Positions 32,269 to 43,440 are shown, counted from the stretch's first letter. The stretch is 64,000 nt of DNA from Streptomyces sp. B1I3 (GCF_030816615.1 NZ_JAUSYD010000001.1:5416501-5480500); one strand, 5' to 3'. The notes: generated from the letters alone by a model not told the origin. Translations and numbers: made by a program.

Positions 32269-32634
32269 CCCGCGACCGCGCGATCGGGTGACCCCGTACG
32301 TGCGCGAGCGGGTGACCCGGTAACCGTGCGAGCGGGTGACGCGGCACCGGCGCGGGGGGACAACCCGCACGTGAAGCCGTCACTCCCGCCACTCGCCACC
32401 CCCGAGGAGCTCGGTGGGCCCCCGCGTCGCAGAGCTCTGCGGCGCGGGGGCTCGTTCGTTATGAAGCGGCGGCCTGTTGCCCCTTACGCCGCGGTCCCGT
32501 GCGCTCTACTCTGATCACCACCCGTTAGTTACTCGCCAGTTAAACAAGCAGGTCGAGCGGGAACGAGAAGCAGGAAACCCAAGCAGCAGCAATTAGCGAC
32601 CGGCCATAGCAATGCCGCAGGCCCGGAGGACGTC
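32269..32634. other. lepA-acyl-CoA ligase intergenic region
   Basis: No gene. Contains three diverged ~24-bp repeats around GCGAGCGGGTGAC (about 32279-32350), the lepA terminator (32418-32451), and an unusually AT-rich patch at 32522-32547 with a near-palindrome TTACT-CGCC-AGTTAA (32528-32542) upstream of the acyl-CoA ligase gene, a possible TetR-type operator. Confidence 0.4.
32418..32451 (+). terminator. lepA terminator
   Basis: GCCCCCGCGTCGCAGAG and its near-exact complement (one G-T pair) form a 17-bp stem with no loop bases to spare, followed by TCGTTCGTT. Confidence 0.8.
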
Positions 32635-34524
<1,890 letters not shown>

Positions 34525-34616
34525 GCCGACGGCCAGGGGTCTCGGGTCCCGGACGGGACCTCGGGTCCCGAGCCGGGGCCTGACGCCCCGAGCCGGGGAG
34601 CGGGCGGAGAAGAGCA

Positions 34617-34669
34617 GGTGGCGGGCGGGGCCGGTGGGTGCGCAAGCGCCGCCGGCCCCGCCCGCCACC
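34617..34669 (+). terminator. Terminator after acyl-CoA ligase
   Basis: An 18-bp perfect stem (34617-34634 with 34652-34669), 17-base loop, then a run containing CGTTTCTTTT. Confidence 0.85.
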
Positions 34670-34787
34670 CGGCTCGTTTCTTTTCGACTGTGCCCACTTC
34701 AGTCACTCGGTGCTTATGGACGCGTTCCTTCTGTCACTCTGTCGTAGACGTCAGCGGCGTTTCGCGAGAACTGTCAGGAGCCGCACC

Positions 34788-36725
34788 GTGGGGCCCATTC
34801 CCTTGCAGCGGGACATCGTTCACCGTCCCGGATCCGTCGTCGCCGGTCAGGGCGACGACCCGCGTCTGGTCACGCGTACGAGCCTGCCCGGAATCCCGCT
34901 GGCCCCCTCCGCGGGCCGGCGGTTCGTCCGTGCGGCACTCGCCGACTGGACCGCGCTCGGCCTGCCTTCCACCGGCGGGTTCAGTGACCGGCTCGCCGAC
35001 GACGCGGTGACCGTCGCCAACGAACTGGTGACCAACGCCGTCGTACACGCCGGTACGACGGTCGAGCTGCTCCTGAGGCTGGAGGACGCGGCAGGGCAGG
35101 AACCCGCCGCGCTGGTGCTGGAGATCACCGACCACCACCCCGCCCGTTCGGTGCGCGACGGTCGGGCCGAGCGGCCGGATCCCGCCGAGTACGGCCGGGG
35201 CCTCCAGCTCGTCGCCACCCTCGCCGAGTCGTGGGGCATCACCTACCGCGCCGGCCTCAAGACCGTCTGGGCCCGCCTCCCCGCCGACGACTGGGAGGGC
35301 CTGCCCGAGCCGTCGCCGAGCGAGGAGGCCGCCCGCCGGCGTGGTCTGCGTGCCGCCGAGATCCTCGCCCCTGCGGCCCGGCGTGCCGACCGCGACGACG
35401 CGGGCTGGGCCGGCGGCGGGGCGCTCTCCTTCCTGGCCGAGGCCTCCGACCTGCTCGCGGGCCAGCTCGACGAGGACCTCGTGGCGTCGATAGCGGGCCA
35501 GCTCCTCGTGCCCCGGCTGGCGGACTGGTGTGCGATCTGGCTGGAGAGCGACGGTGCCGGCCCTGCCGCCGCACCACGGCTGGCAGGGGTCTGGCACAGC
35601 GACGAGGCGGGGAGGGAGCAGCTGCGCCCGGCTCTGGAGAAGGAACCGCTCCGCTTACCCGGCAGTGTCGGCACCGCCCCCGTTCCCGTGCCGTGGCCCG
35701 GCGACGCCACGCCGGAGCGCGGGAGCGGCACCGGCGCCGCGCTCGCCCACCGCATCACCTCGGGCGGCCGCACGCTCGGCGCCGTACTCGTGGGCCGCGA
35801 GGACGTCGCCCAGATCCCCGAAGAAGTGGCCGCCCTCATCGCGGACTTCGTGCGCCGCGTCGGCCTCGCCGTGGGCGCCGCCCGCGCGTACACCCGCCAG
35901 GCCACCATCAGCCGCATCCTCCAGCGCGGACTGCTGCCCAGCAAGGTGGCCGAGATACCCGGGGTCACCAGCGCACTGGTGTACGAACCCGGTGACGACG
36001 GTGTGGTCGGCGGCGACTTCTACGACCTCTTCCCGTGCCCCGGCGGCCGCTGGTGCTTCGTGCTCGGCGACGTCCAGGGAAGCGGTCCCGAGGCCGCCGT
36101 CGTGACCGGGCTCGCCCGGCCGTGGCTGCGCCTGCTGTCCCGCGAGGGCTTCCGCGTCGGTGAGGTGCTCGACCGGCTCAACCGGCTCCTCCTGGACGAC
36201 GCGATGGAGGCCGCCGAGGCCGCCGCGCTGATGGTCGCGGCGGCGGGCGGGCAGCAGATCCAGGACGGCCTGCGGATGCAGGACGGCCTGCAGACCCCGG
36301 ACGGCTCCCAGTCCCGCTTCCTGTCCCTGCTCTACGGTGACATCGTCCCGCTCCCGGACGGCGGTGTGCGCTGCACCGTGGCGAGCGCCGGCCATCCGCT
36401 CCCGCTGCTGCTGCGACCCGACGGCTCCGTGCGCACGGCCGCCGAGTCGCAGGTGCTGCTCGGGGTCGTCGAGGACGTGGCGTACGAGAGCCAGAGCTTC
36501 GACCTGGCCCCGGGCGACAGCCTTCTCTGCGTCACCGACGGGGTGACGGAGCGGCGCTCCGGACGGCTGATGTTCGACGACGGCGACGGCCTCGCGCGGG
36601 TGCTGGCCGACTGCGCCGGGCTGTCCGCCGACGGGATCGCCGACCGGATCAAGCGGGCCGTCCACGCCTTCGCCGAGCGCCCGCCCGACGACGACCTGGC
36701 GCTGCTCGTGCTCCAGGTCGACTGA
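34788..36725 (+). CDS. SpoIIE-type serine phosphatase with HATPase and GAF domains
   Basis: 645-residue multidomain regulator. Residues ~35-165 form an anti-sigma-type HATPase domain (DDAVTVANELVTNAVVHAG; RGLQLVATLAESWGI). A GAF-like domain follows (~215-385), then a PP2C/SpoIIE phosphatase domain (~400-645) with GGDFYDLF, LGDVQGSG and CVTDGVTERRSG carrying the metal-binding Asp residues. Such proteins phosphorylate or dephosphorylate anti-sigma antagonists. GTG 34788 has AGGAG 7 bases upstream; the frame is open to 34638. Codon 290 is TTA (35655-35657), so translation should need the bldA tRNA. A short 18-bp-period repeat (about 36255-36306) lies in the PP2C domain. Confidence 0.9.
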   Translation: MGPIPLQRDIVHRPGSVVAGQGDDPRLVTRTSLPGIPLAPSAGRRFVRAALADWTALGLPSTGGFSDRLADDAVTVANELVTNAVVHAGTTVELLLRLEDAAGQEPAALVLEITDHHPARSVRDGRAERPDPAEYGRGLQLVATLAESWGITYRAGLKTVWARLPADDWEGLPEPSPSEEAARRRGLRAAEILAPAARRADRDDAGWAGGGALSFLAEASDLLAGQLDEDLVASIAGQLLVPRLADWCAIWLESDGAGPAAAPRLAGVWHSDEAGREQLRPALEKEPLRLPGSVGTAPVPVPWPGDATPERGSGTGAALAHRITSGGRTLGAVLVGREDVAQIPEEVAALIADFVRRVGLAVGAARAYTRQATISRILQRGLLPSKVAEIPGVTSALVYEPGDDGVVGGDFYDLFPCPGGRWCFVLGDVQGSGPEAAVVTGLARPWLRLLSREGFRVGEVLDRLNRLLLDDAMEAAEAAALMVAAAGGQQIQDGLRMQDGLQTPDGSQSRFLSLLYGDIVPLPDGGVRCTVASAGHPLPLLLRPDGSVRTAAESQVLLGVVEDVAYESQSFDLAPGDSLLCVTDGVTERRSGRLMFDDGDGLARVLADCAGLSADGIADRIKRAVHAFAERPPDDDLALLVLQVD

Positions 36726-36772
36726 ACGGAGCGTGGACCGGGGAACTCCGCGGGCGAGTGACAATGGACGGT

Positions 36773-38005
36773 ATGCCTTCCGTACTGCCCGATGGTGAGC
36801 CCGTGCCCGACGACGGGGCACTGCCCCGCCATGCCCTGGAAGGCGCCGCCGGCCGGCCGCTCGGCTTCTACCTGCACGTGCCCTACTGCGCCACCCGCTG
36901 CGGCTACTGCGACTTCAACACGTACACCGCGACGGAGCTGCGCGGTTCCGGCGGCGCCCTGGCCTCACGGGACAACTACGCGGCCCACCTGGTCGAGGAG
37001 GTCCGTCAGGCCCGAAAGGTGCTCGGCGACGACCCGCGGCCGGTCCGTACCGTCTTCGTCGGCGGCGGTACGCCCACCCTGCTCCCCGCCGCCGACCTCG
37101 TCCGGATGCTCGCCGCGATCCGGGAGGAGTTCGGGCTCGCGGACGACGCCGAGATCACCACGGAGGCCAATCCCGAGTCCGTCGATCCGGCATATCTGTC
37201 GGCGCTGCGCGACGGTGGCTTCAACCGTGTCTCCTTCGGCATGCAGAGCGCCCGGCAGCACGTCCTGAAGGTCCTGGACCGCACCCACACGCCGGGCAGG
37301 CCCGAGGCCTGCGTCGCCGAGGCGCGCGCGGCCGGCTTCGAGCACGTCAACCTCGATCTGATCTACGGCACCCCGGGGGAGTCCGACGACGACTGGCGGG
37401 CCTCCCTGGACGCGGCGATCGGGGCCGGTCCGGACCACGTCTCGGCCTACGCGCTGATCGTCGAGGAAGGCACCCAGCTCGCCCGGCGCATCCGGCGCGG
37501 CGAGGTGCCGATGACGGACGACGACGTCCACGCCGACCGCTACCTGATCGCCGACGAGGCGATGGCGGCCGCAGGTTTCTCCTGGTACGAGGTGTCGAAC
37601 TGGTCCCGTACGCCCGAGGGCCGCTGCCTGCACAACGAGCTGTACTGGCGCGGCGCCGACTGGTGGGGCGCCGGGCCGGGGGCGCACAGCCACGTCGGCG
37701 GCGTGCGCTGGTGGAACGTGAAGCACCCCGGGGCGTACGCGCAGGCTCTGGCCGAAGGGCGTTCGCCCGGGGCCGGTCGGGAGATCCTCGGCGAGGAGGA
37801 CCGCCGGGTCGAGCGCATCCTGCTGGAGCTGCGCCTCGTCGAGGGGTGCCCCCTGTCGCTGCTGGCGCCCGCCGGGCTCGCGGCGGCCGGCCGGGCCGTG
37901 ACGGACGGGCTGCTGGAGCCCGGCCCGTACGGCGAGGGTCGCGCGGTCCTCACCCTGCGCGGGCGGCTGCTCGCCGACGCCGTGGTGCGGGACCTGGTGG
38001 ACTGA
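36773..38005 (+). CDS. hemW: HemW-type radical SAM heme chaperone
   Basis: 410-residue radical SAM protein. The cluster motif is CATRCGYCDFN (about residues 42-50) with the HemW-style HVPYC lead-in, then VFVGGGTPTLLP, FGMQSARQHVLKVLDRTHT, and a C-terminal HemN-like domain. HemW proteins bind and deliver heme and are often misnamed coproporphyrinogen III oxidase. ATG 36773 follows GACAAT (36760-36765) by 7 bases, a leaderless pattern; GTG 36758 and ATG 36764 are in frame upstream. Position near lepA-hrcA-dnaJ is conserved. Confidence 0.93.
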   Translation: MPSVLPDGEPVPDDGALPRHALEGAAGRPLGFYLHVPYCATRCGYCDFNTYTATELRGSGGALASRDNYAAHLVEEVRQARKVLGDDPRPVRTVFVGGGTPTLLPAADLVRMLAAIREEFGLADDAEITTEANPESVDPAYLSALRDGGFNRVSFGMQSARQHVLKVLDRTHTPGRPEACVAEARAAGFEHVNLDLIYGTPGESDDDWRASLDAAIGAGPDHVSAYALIVEEGTQLARRIRRGEVPMTDDDVHADRYLIADEAMAAAGFSWYEVSNWSRTPEGRCLHNELYWRGADWWGAGPGAHSHVGGVRWWNVKHPGAYAQALAEGRSPGAGREILGEEDRRVERILLELRLVEGCPLSLLAPAGLAAAGRAVTDGLLEPGPYGEGRAVLTLRGRLLADAVVRDLVD

Positions 38006-38134
38006 GGCCCGCACCAGCTCCCGGGCGGACCCGGGCCGCACCGGCTCCCCGGCGGACCCGGGCCGTACCGGACCCAGGCAGCACCGGGCCCGGTTCCGGG
38101 TGCCGGCCCCGCCCGGCGGGCGGGCCCGGCGCTG

Positions 38135-38180
38135 CCCCCGGCGCGTAGCCCCTGCGGCCCCCGGCGCGTAGCCCCTGCGG
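38135..38180 (+). repeat. Two exact 23-bp tandem repeats
   Basis: Copies at 38135-38157 and 38158-38180 (core CCGGCGCGTAGCCCCTGCGG) plus a partial third, in the convergent hemW/DUF3097 intergenic region, which also has CGGACCCGGGCCG duplications. No gene seen there. Confidence 0.9.
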
Positions 38181-38211
38181 CCCTCGGCGCGCAGGCCCTC
38201 CGCCCTGGCGT

Positions 38212-39030
38212 TCAGGCCGGAAGGGTGACGAAGTCGATCAGCTCCTCGACGCGGCCGAGCAACTGCGGTTCCAGGTCCTTGTAGGAACCGACCCGGGACA
38301 GGATGTGCTGCCACGCCGCACCCGTGTTCTCCGGCCAACCCAGCGCACGGCACACCCCCGTCTTCCAGTCCTCGCCGCGCGGCACCACCGGCCAGCCCGC
38401 GATGCCCACGGACGACGGTTTCACCGCCTCCCAGACGTCGATGTACGGGTGTCCCACGACCAGCACGTTCCCGTCCGTGACCTGGGCGGCGATACGCGAC
38501 TCCTTCGACCCGGGCACCAGGTGGTCGACCAGCACCCCCAGACGGGCGTCCGGGCCCGGCCCGAACTCGCGGACGATCGCGGGCAGGTCGTCGATGCCCT
38601 CCAGGTACTCCACGACCACGCCCTCGATGCGCAGGTCGTCGCCCCAGACCCGCTCGACCAGCTCGGCGTCGTGGCGGCCCTCCACGTAGATGCGGCCCGC
38701 CCGCGCCACACGGGCCCGTGCCCCCGGGACGGCCAGCGAACCGGAGGCCGTACGGGCCGGACGGGCGGGTCCCCCGGCCGAGGGCCGTACGAGGGTGACC
38801 ACCCTGCCCTCCAGCAGGAAACCGCGAGGCTCCATCGGGAACACCCGGTGCTTGCCGAACCGGTCCTCCAGCGTGACCGTGGGCCCCTGGGCCGTCTTCT
38901 CGCACCGGATCACCGCTCCGCAGAAGCCGGTGGAGACCTCCTCCACGACCAGATCGGGCTCGGCGGGTACCTCGGGAACGGTGGCGGACCTCTTCCACGG
39001 CGGGGTCAGATCCGGCTGATAGCTGCGCAT
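38212..39030 (-). CDS. DUF3097 family protein
   Basis: 272-residue protein of the actinobacterial DUF3097 family. Recognised from the start MRSYQPDLTPPWKRS, the CGAVIRCEKTAQGPTVTLE block, and the C-terminal NVLVVGHPYIDVWEAVKPSS and CRALGWPENTGAAW. Cytosolic and soluble. The middle (AELVERVWGDDLRIEGVVVE with nearby RIYVEGRHD) resembles a TOPRIM-like arrangement of acidic residues, which would suggest nucleic-acid binding; this is inference. ATG 39030 follows TATCGT on the minus strand (39037-39042) by 6 bases, so it is probably leaderless. Its function is not established to my knowledge. Confidence 0.85.
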   Translation of the reverse strand: MRSYQPDLTPPWKRSATVPEVPAEPDLVVEEVSTGFCGAVIRCEKTAQGPTVTLEDRFGKHRVFPMEPRGFLLEGRVVTLVRPSAGGPARPARTASGSLAVPGARARVARAGRIYVEGRHDAELVERVWGDDLRIEGVVVEYLEGIDDLPAIVREFGPGPDARLGVLVDHLVPGSKESRIAAQVTDGNVLVVGHPYIDVWEAVKPSSVGIAGWPVVPRGEDWKTGVCRALGWPENTGAAWQHILSRVGSYKDLEPQLLGRVEELIDFVTLPA

Positions 39031-39096
39031 GGCACGACGATAAACGGCACGCCGGCGCAGGAGACGTGTTCACGGCAGGACGGGCAGGGAGCCCCC

Positions 39097-39819
39097 TCAC
39101 GACACGCCGAACCGGCGGGCCAGCCCGTCGCGCTGCGCCCGGACGAACGCGGCGTCCACGACCGCCCCGTGCCCCGGCACGTACAGCGCGTCCTCGCCGC
39201 CCAGCTCCAGCAACCGGTCCAGGGCGGCCGGCCAGTGTGTGGTGACGGCGTCCGGGCCCGCCTGCGGCTCGCCGGACTCCTCGACCAGATCCCCGCAGAG
39301 CACCACGACGGGTGAGCCCGGCACCAGCACCGCCAGGTCGTGGCCGCTGTGCCCCGGGCCCACGTTCGCCAGCAGTACCTGCAGGCCGTCGCCCAGATCC
39401 AGGGTCCACTCACCGCTCACCTGATGCCGCGGCGGTACCAGCACGTCCGTCGCGGTGACGGCGTCGTGCTCGCTCAGCCCGTGACGCACCGCGTCCTCGC
39501 GCAGTTCCCCGGCGCCGTGCCTGAGCAGTTCTGCCGTGCCGACCGCGCCGTAGACCTCCGCCCCGGCGAAGGCGGCGGTGCCCAGTACGTGATCGAAGTG
39601 CGGGTGGCTGAGTGCGATATGCGTCACCCTGCGGCCGAGGAGGCCCTGCACCTGGGTCCGCAGTTCGACCCCCTCCCGGAGCGACGAGCCGGTGTCGTGG
39701 AGCAGCACGGCGTCCGCTCCGACCACCAGGGAGACCGTCGCGTCCCAGACAGGAAGGCGCCGGCGCCCCGTGCCGTTGCCCAACCGCTCCCAGCCGAACT
39801 CTTCCCAAGAGACGTCCAT
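39097..39819 (-). CDS. MBL-fold metallo-hydrolase
   Basis: 240-residue metallo-beta-lactamase-fold hydrolase. The zinc motif is ALSHPHFDHVLG (about residues 71-82), with further ligands in NVGPGHSGHD, LCGDLVEESGEP and YVPGHGAVVD. Glyoxalase II-like single-domain architecture; the substrate cannot be deduced. ATG 39819 follows TAGCGT on the minus strand (39826-39831) by 6 bases, so it is probably leaderless. Divergent from hrcA. Confidence 0.88.
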   Translation of the reverse strand: MDVSWEEFGWERLGNGTGRRRLPVWDATVSLVVGADAVLLHDTGSSLREGVELRTQVQGLLGRRVTHIALSHPHFDHVLGTAAFAGAEVYGAVGTAELLRHGAGELREDAVRHGLSEHDAVTATDVLVPPRHQVSGEWTLDLGDGLQVLLANVGPGHSGHDLAVLVPGSPVVVLCGDLVEESGEPQAGPDAVTTHWPAALDRLLELGGEDALYVPGHGAVVDAAFVRAQRDGLARRFGVS

Positions 39820-39901
39820 ACGGCGACGCTATCGGCAACGACCTGCGCAGTCCCGCGACGGCATGGCCGGTCGCCCTTGCCCAGGTACCACTCCGCCCCC
39901 G

Positions 39902-39948
39902 TACACTGGCCGGGGGAATTGCTGGCACTCGAAAGCGCAGAGTGCCAG
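39902..39948 (+). promoter_or_regulatory. hrcA promoter and CIRCE operator
   Basis: TACACT at 39902-39907 is the -10. A CIRCE element follows: CTGGCACTC (39922-39930), nine bases, GAGTGCCAG (39940-39948), a perfect inverted repeat close to the consensus TTAGCACTC-N9-GAGTGCTAA. HrcA binding here would autoregulate hrcA-dnaJ, as known for Streptomyces and many bacteria. Confidence 0.93.
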
Positions 39949-39984
39949 GCAGACACCGGAGAACCACAGCTGGAGGTGTGCGCG

Positions 39985-41001
39985 GTGCTCAGTGAACGCA
40001 GACTCGAAGTGCTGCGCGCCATCGTCCAGGACTATGTCGGCACCGAGGAGCCGGTCGGCTCCAAGGCGCTCACCGAGCGGCACAGCCTGGGAGTCTCCCC
40101 GGCCACTGTCCGCAACGACATGGCAGTACTGGAGGACGAGGGCTTCATCGCCCAGCCGCACACCAGTGCGGGGCGCATCCCCACGGACAAGGGCTACCGT
40201 CTTTTCGTCGACAAGCTCGCGGGCGTCAAGCCCCTGTCGTCGCCGGAACGCCGGGCCATCCAGAATTTCCTCGACGGCGCGGTCGACCTCGACGACGTCG
40301 TGGGCCGCACGGTCAGGCTGCTCGCGCAGCTGACCCGGCAGGTCGCCGTCGTGCAGTACCCCTCGCTGACCCGCTCGACGGTGCGGCACGTGGAGCTGCT
40401 GTCACTGGCCCCGGCCAGGCTGATGCTCGTACTGATCACGGACACGGGCCGTGTCGAACAGCGTATGATCGACTGCCCTGCACCGTTCGGTGACACCTCC
40501 CTGGCCGACCTGCGGGCCCGGCTCAACAGCCGGGTCGTGGGACGCCGCTTCGCGGATGTCCCGCGTCTGGTGCAGGACCTGCCGGAGTCCTTCGAGAGCG
40601 AGGACCGGGGAACCGTGTCCACGGTGCTCTCCGTCCTTCTCGAGACTCTGGTCGAAGAGACGGAGGAGCGGCTCATCATCGGCGGCACCTCCAACCTCAC
40701 CCGCTTCGGGCACGACTTCCCTGTGATGATCCGGCCGGTGCTGGAGGCACTGGAGGAGCAGGTCGTGCTGCTGAAGCTGCTCGGTGAGGCGACGGACTCA
40801 GGCATGACCGTACGGATCGGGCACGAGAACGCCCACGAAGGCCTCAACTCCACATCCGTCGTCGCGGTCGGCTACGGTTCGGGCGACGAGGCAGTCGCCA
40901 AACTCGGCGTGGTCGGACCGACCCGCATGGACTACCCCGGAACGATGGGAGCGGTACGCGCAGTGGCACGTTACGTCGGACAGATCCTGGCGGAGTCGTA
41001 A
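39985..41001 (+). CDS. hrcA: Heat-inducible transcription repressor HrcA
   Basis: 338-residue repressor of chaperone genes. The N-terminal winged-helix includes SERRLEVLRAIVQDYVGTEE and VSPATVRNDMAVLEDEGFI, then SAGRIPTDKGYR; GAF-like and C-terminal segments (GHENAHEGLNSTSVVAVGYG, DYPGTMGAVRAVARYV) complete the family profile. GTG 39985 has GGAGG 8 bases upstream, itself just after the CIRCE element. The dnaJ GTG follows the TAA stop with no gap. Confidence 0.96.
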   Translation: MLSERRLEVLRAIVQDYVGTEEPVGSKALTERHSLGVSPATVRNDMAVLEDEGFIAQPHTSAGRIPTDKGYRLFVDKLAGVKPLSSPERRAIQNFLDGAVDLDDVVGRTVRLLAQLTRQVAVVQYPSLTRSTVRHVELLSLAPARLMLVLITDTGRVEQRMIDCPAPFGDTSLADLRARLNSRVVGRRFADVPRLVQDLPESFESEDRGTVSTVLSVLLETLVEETEERLIIGGTSNLTRFGHDFPVMIRPVLEALEEQVVLLKLLGEATDSGMTVRIGHENAHEGLNSTSVVAVGYGSGDEAVAKLGVVGPTRMDYPGTMGAVRAVARYVGQILAES

Positions 41002-42141
41002 GTGGCCACGGACTACTACGCCGTACTCGGCGTGCGCCGCGACGCATCTCAGGACGAGATCAAGAAGGCATTCCGCAGGCTCGCCCGCGAGCTGCACCCG
41101 GATGTCAACCCGGATCCGAAGACCCAGGAGCGGTTCAAGGAGATCAACGCCGCTTACGAGGTGCTGTCGGACCCGCAGAAGAAGCAGGTCTACGACCTCG
41201 GCGGCGACCCGCTGTCCGCCTCGGGCGGCGGCGGTGGCGCGGGCGGTTTCGGGGCCGGCGGCTTCGGCAACTTCAGCGACATCATGGACGCGTTCTTCGG
41301 CAACGCCACGCAGCGCGGACCGCGTTCGCGGACCAGGCGCGGCCAGGACGCCATGATCCGGCTGGAGATCGACCTCAACGAGGCGGCCTTCGGCACGACC
41401 AAGGACATCCAGGTCGACACGGCGGTCGTCTGCACGACCTGCAGTGGCGAGGGCGCCGCTCCCGGCACCTCCGCGCAGACCTGTGACATGTGCCGCGGCC
41501 GTGGCGAGGTCTCCCAGGTCACCCGGTCCTTCCTCGGCCAGGTCATGACCTCGCGGCCCTGCCCGCAGTGCCAGGGCTTCGGTACGGTCGTGCCGACCCC
41601 GTGCCCCGAGTGCGCCGGCGACGGCCGCATCCGTTCGCGGCGCACCCTCACCGTGAAGATTCCCGCGGGCGTCGACAACGGCACGCGTATCCAGCTCGCG
41701 GGCGAGGGCGAGGTCGGCCCCGGCGGCGGCCCTGCCGGTGACCTGTACGTCGAGATCCACGAGCTGTCGCACGCGGTGTTCCAGCGGCGCGGCGACGATC
41801 TGCACTGCACGGTCACCATCCCCATGACGGCTGCGGCACTCGGCACCCAGGTGCCGCTGGAGACGCTGGACGGCCTGGAGGAGATCGACATCCGGCCGGG
41901 CACCCAGTCCGGCCAGTCGGTCCCGCTGCACGGGCGCGGCATCACGCATCTGCGAGGCGGCGGGCGCGGGGACCTCATCGTGCACGTCGAGGTCACCACT
42001 CCGATGAAGATGGACCCCGAACAGGAGCACCTCCTGCGGGAGCTGGCGAAGCTGCGCGGTGAGGAGCGCCCCACCGGCCAGTTCCAGCCAGGGCAGCAAG
42101 GCCTTTTCTCCCGGTTGAAGGACGCTTTCAACGGCCGCTGA
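41002..42141 (+). CDS. dnaJ: Chaperone DnaJ (second paralog type)
   Basis: 379-residue type I DnaJ, co-chaperone of DnaK. J domain with the HPD tripeptide in RELHPDVNPDPK (about residues 31-42), a Gly/Phe region (GGGAGGFGAGGFGNF), four zinc-binding repeats (CTTCSGEG, CDMCRGRG, CPQCQGFG, CPECAGDG) and the C-terminal substrate domains. Being cotranscribed with hrcA distinguishes it from the dnaJ of the dnaK operon, usually called dnaJ1 in Streptomyces. A 15-bp hairpin terminator follows at 42222. Confidence 0.96.
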   Translation: MATDYYAVLGVRRDASQDEIKKAFRRLARELHPDVNPDPKTQERFKEINAAYEVLSDPQKKQVYDLGGDPLSASGGGGGAGGFGAGGFGNFSDIMDAFFGNATQRGPRSRTRRGQDAMIRLEIDLNEAAFGTTKDIQVDTAVVCTTCSGEGAAPGTSAQTCDMCRGRGEVSQVTRSFLGQVMTSRPCPQCQGFGTVVPTPCPECAGDGRIRSRRTLTVKIPAGVDNGTRIQLAGEGEVGPGGGPAGDLYVEIHELSHAVFQRRGDDLHCTVTIPMTAAALGTQVPLETLDGLEEIDIRPGTQSGQSVPLHGRGITHLRGGGRGDLIVHVEVTTPMKMDPEQEHLLRELAKLRGEERPTGQFQPGQQGLFSRLKDAFNGR

Positions 42142-42221
42142 CACCGGACGCCGGACAGGGCGGTGCAGACCGCCGCCCGATGCCGGGAGGCAGCTGAAGC
42201 GCCCGCCCGCACCGCACCACC

Positions 42222-42256
42222 GCACCGCCCGCCGGTCCCGTACCGGCGGGCGGTGC
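42222..42256 (+). terminator. hrcA-dnaJ terminator
   Basis: GCACCGCCCGCCGGT (42222-42236) with its exact complement (42242-42256), 5-base loop. Confidence 0.8.
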
Positions 42257-42366
42257 CGCGTGCGGGAGGTCCCGCCTGCCGGCGGACCGGCCGGCTGGCG
42301 AGGGAGGCCGGGGCTGCGTAAAACGGCTGATTCGGCACGGTGCGCGGGACGTGGCACGATGCGGTC

Positions 42367-43440
42367 ATGTCCTTGGCGCTGACCGATCTCTGCCGGTATC
42401 CGATCGTGCAGGCCCCGATGGCCAGCGGGGTCTCCGGCCCGCATCTGGCCGGGGCCGTCACCGAGGCCGGGGGGCTCGGTTTCCTCGCCGCCGGCTACAA
42501 GACCGCGGACGGGATGTACAACGAGGTCGAACAGCTGCGCCGGCTGACCGGCGGGGCCTTCGGCGTCAACCTGTTCATGCCGCAGCCCCTGCTCGCAGAC
42601 CCGAGCGCCGTCGAGGTGTACCGCCACCAGCTCGCGGGTGAGGCCTCCTGGTACGAGACCCCGCTCGGCGACCCCGACTCCAGCGGCGACGACGGATACG
42701 AGGCCAAGGTCGCGATCCTGCTCGAGGATCCCGTACCCGTCGTCTCCTTCACCTTCGGCTGCCCCACCCGCGAGGTGCTCGACGCCTTCGCCCAGGCCGG
42801 TACCTTCACCGTCGTGACGGTCACCTCCCCGCAGGAGGCGCGCAACGCGCAGTGGGCGGGCGCCCAGGCGGTCTGCGTCCAGGGCGCCGAGGCGGGCGGG
42901 CACCGGTCCACGCACCGGGACGATCCCCAGGGCGGTCTCACCGGCACCGGGCTCCTCACCCTGGTCGCCGAGGTCCGCGAAACCGTCGGGTTGCCCCTCG
43001 TGGCTGCCGGCGGGCTGATGCGCGGCTCCCAGATCACGTCCGTGCTGGCGGCCGGCGCGGACGCGGCGCAACTCGGGACGGCGTTCCTGGCCTGCCCCGA
43101 GTCGGGGGCCCACCCGCTGCACAAGCAGGCCCTGACCAACCCGCTGTTCGTGACGACCGCCCTGACCCGGGCCTTCTCCGGCCGTCCGGCGCGAGGGCTG
43201 GTCAACCGCTTCGTACGTGAGCACGGCCGGTACGCCCCCGCCGCCTATCCGCAGGTGCACCAGCTGACCAGTGGGCTGCGCAAGGCCGCCGCCGAAGTCG
43301 GGGACGCCCAGGGCATGGCCCTGTGGGCGGGCCAGGGGCACCGGATGGCACGCGAGCTGCCCGCCGGGGAACTCGTGGAACTGCTCGCCGCCGAAATGGA
43401 AGCCGCGCGTGCGGCAGTGAGTGGGAGGGATGCCCGATGA
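42367..43440 (+). CDS. Nitronate monooxygenase-like flavoprotein
   Basis: 357-residue TIM-barrel flavoprotein of the 2-nitropropane dioxygenase/NMO family: YPIVQAPMASGVSGPHLAGA at the N terminus, GGLGFLAAGY, CVQGAEAGGHRSTH around the active site, LVAAGGLMRG and ADAAQLGTAFLACPES binding FMN phosphate. Such enzymes oxidise alkyl nitronates; some relatives are enoyl reductases, so specificity is open. ATG 42367 lies 6 bases after CACGAT, a weak -10. The stop overlaps the next start (ATGA). Confidence 0.88.
   Translation: MSLALTDLCRYPIVQAPMASGVSGPHLAGAVTEAGGLGFLAAGYKTADGMYNEVEQLRRLTGGAFGVNLFMPQPLLADPSAVEVYRHQLAGEASWYETPLGDPDSSGDDGYEAKVAILLEDPVPVVSFTFGCPTREVLDAFAQAGTFTVVTVTSPQEARNAQWAGAQAVCVQGAEAGGHRSTHRDDPQGGLTGTGLLTLVAEVRETVGLPLVAAGGLMRGSQITSVLAAGADAAQLGTAFLACPESGAHPLHKQALTNPLFVTTALTRAFSGRPARGLVNRFVREHGRYAPAAYPQVHQLTSGLRKAAAEVGDAQGMALWAGQGHRMARELPAGELVELLAAEMEAARAAVSGRDAR

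Noticed and set aside
38006..38211. Possible CRISPR-like repeats
   Set aside because: Tandem 23-bp copies without spacers, in a GC-rich intergenic tail; no cas genes anywhere in the window.
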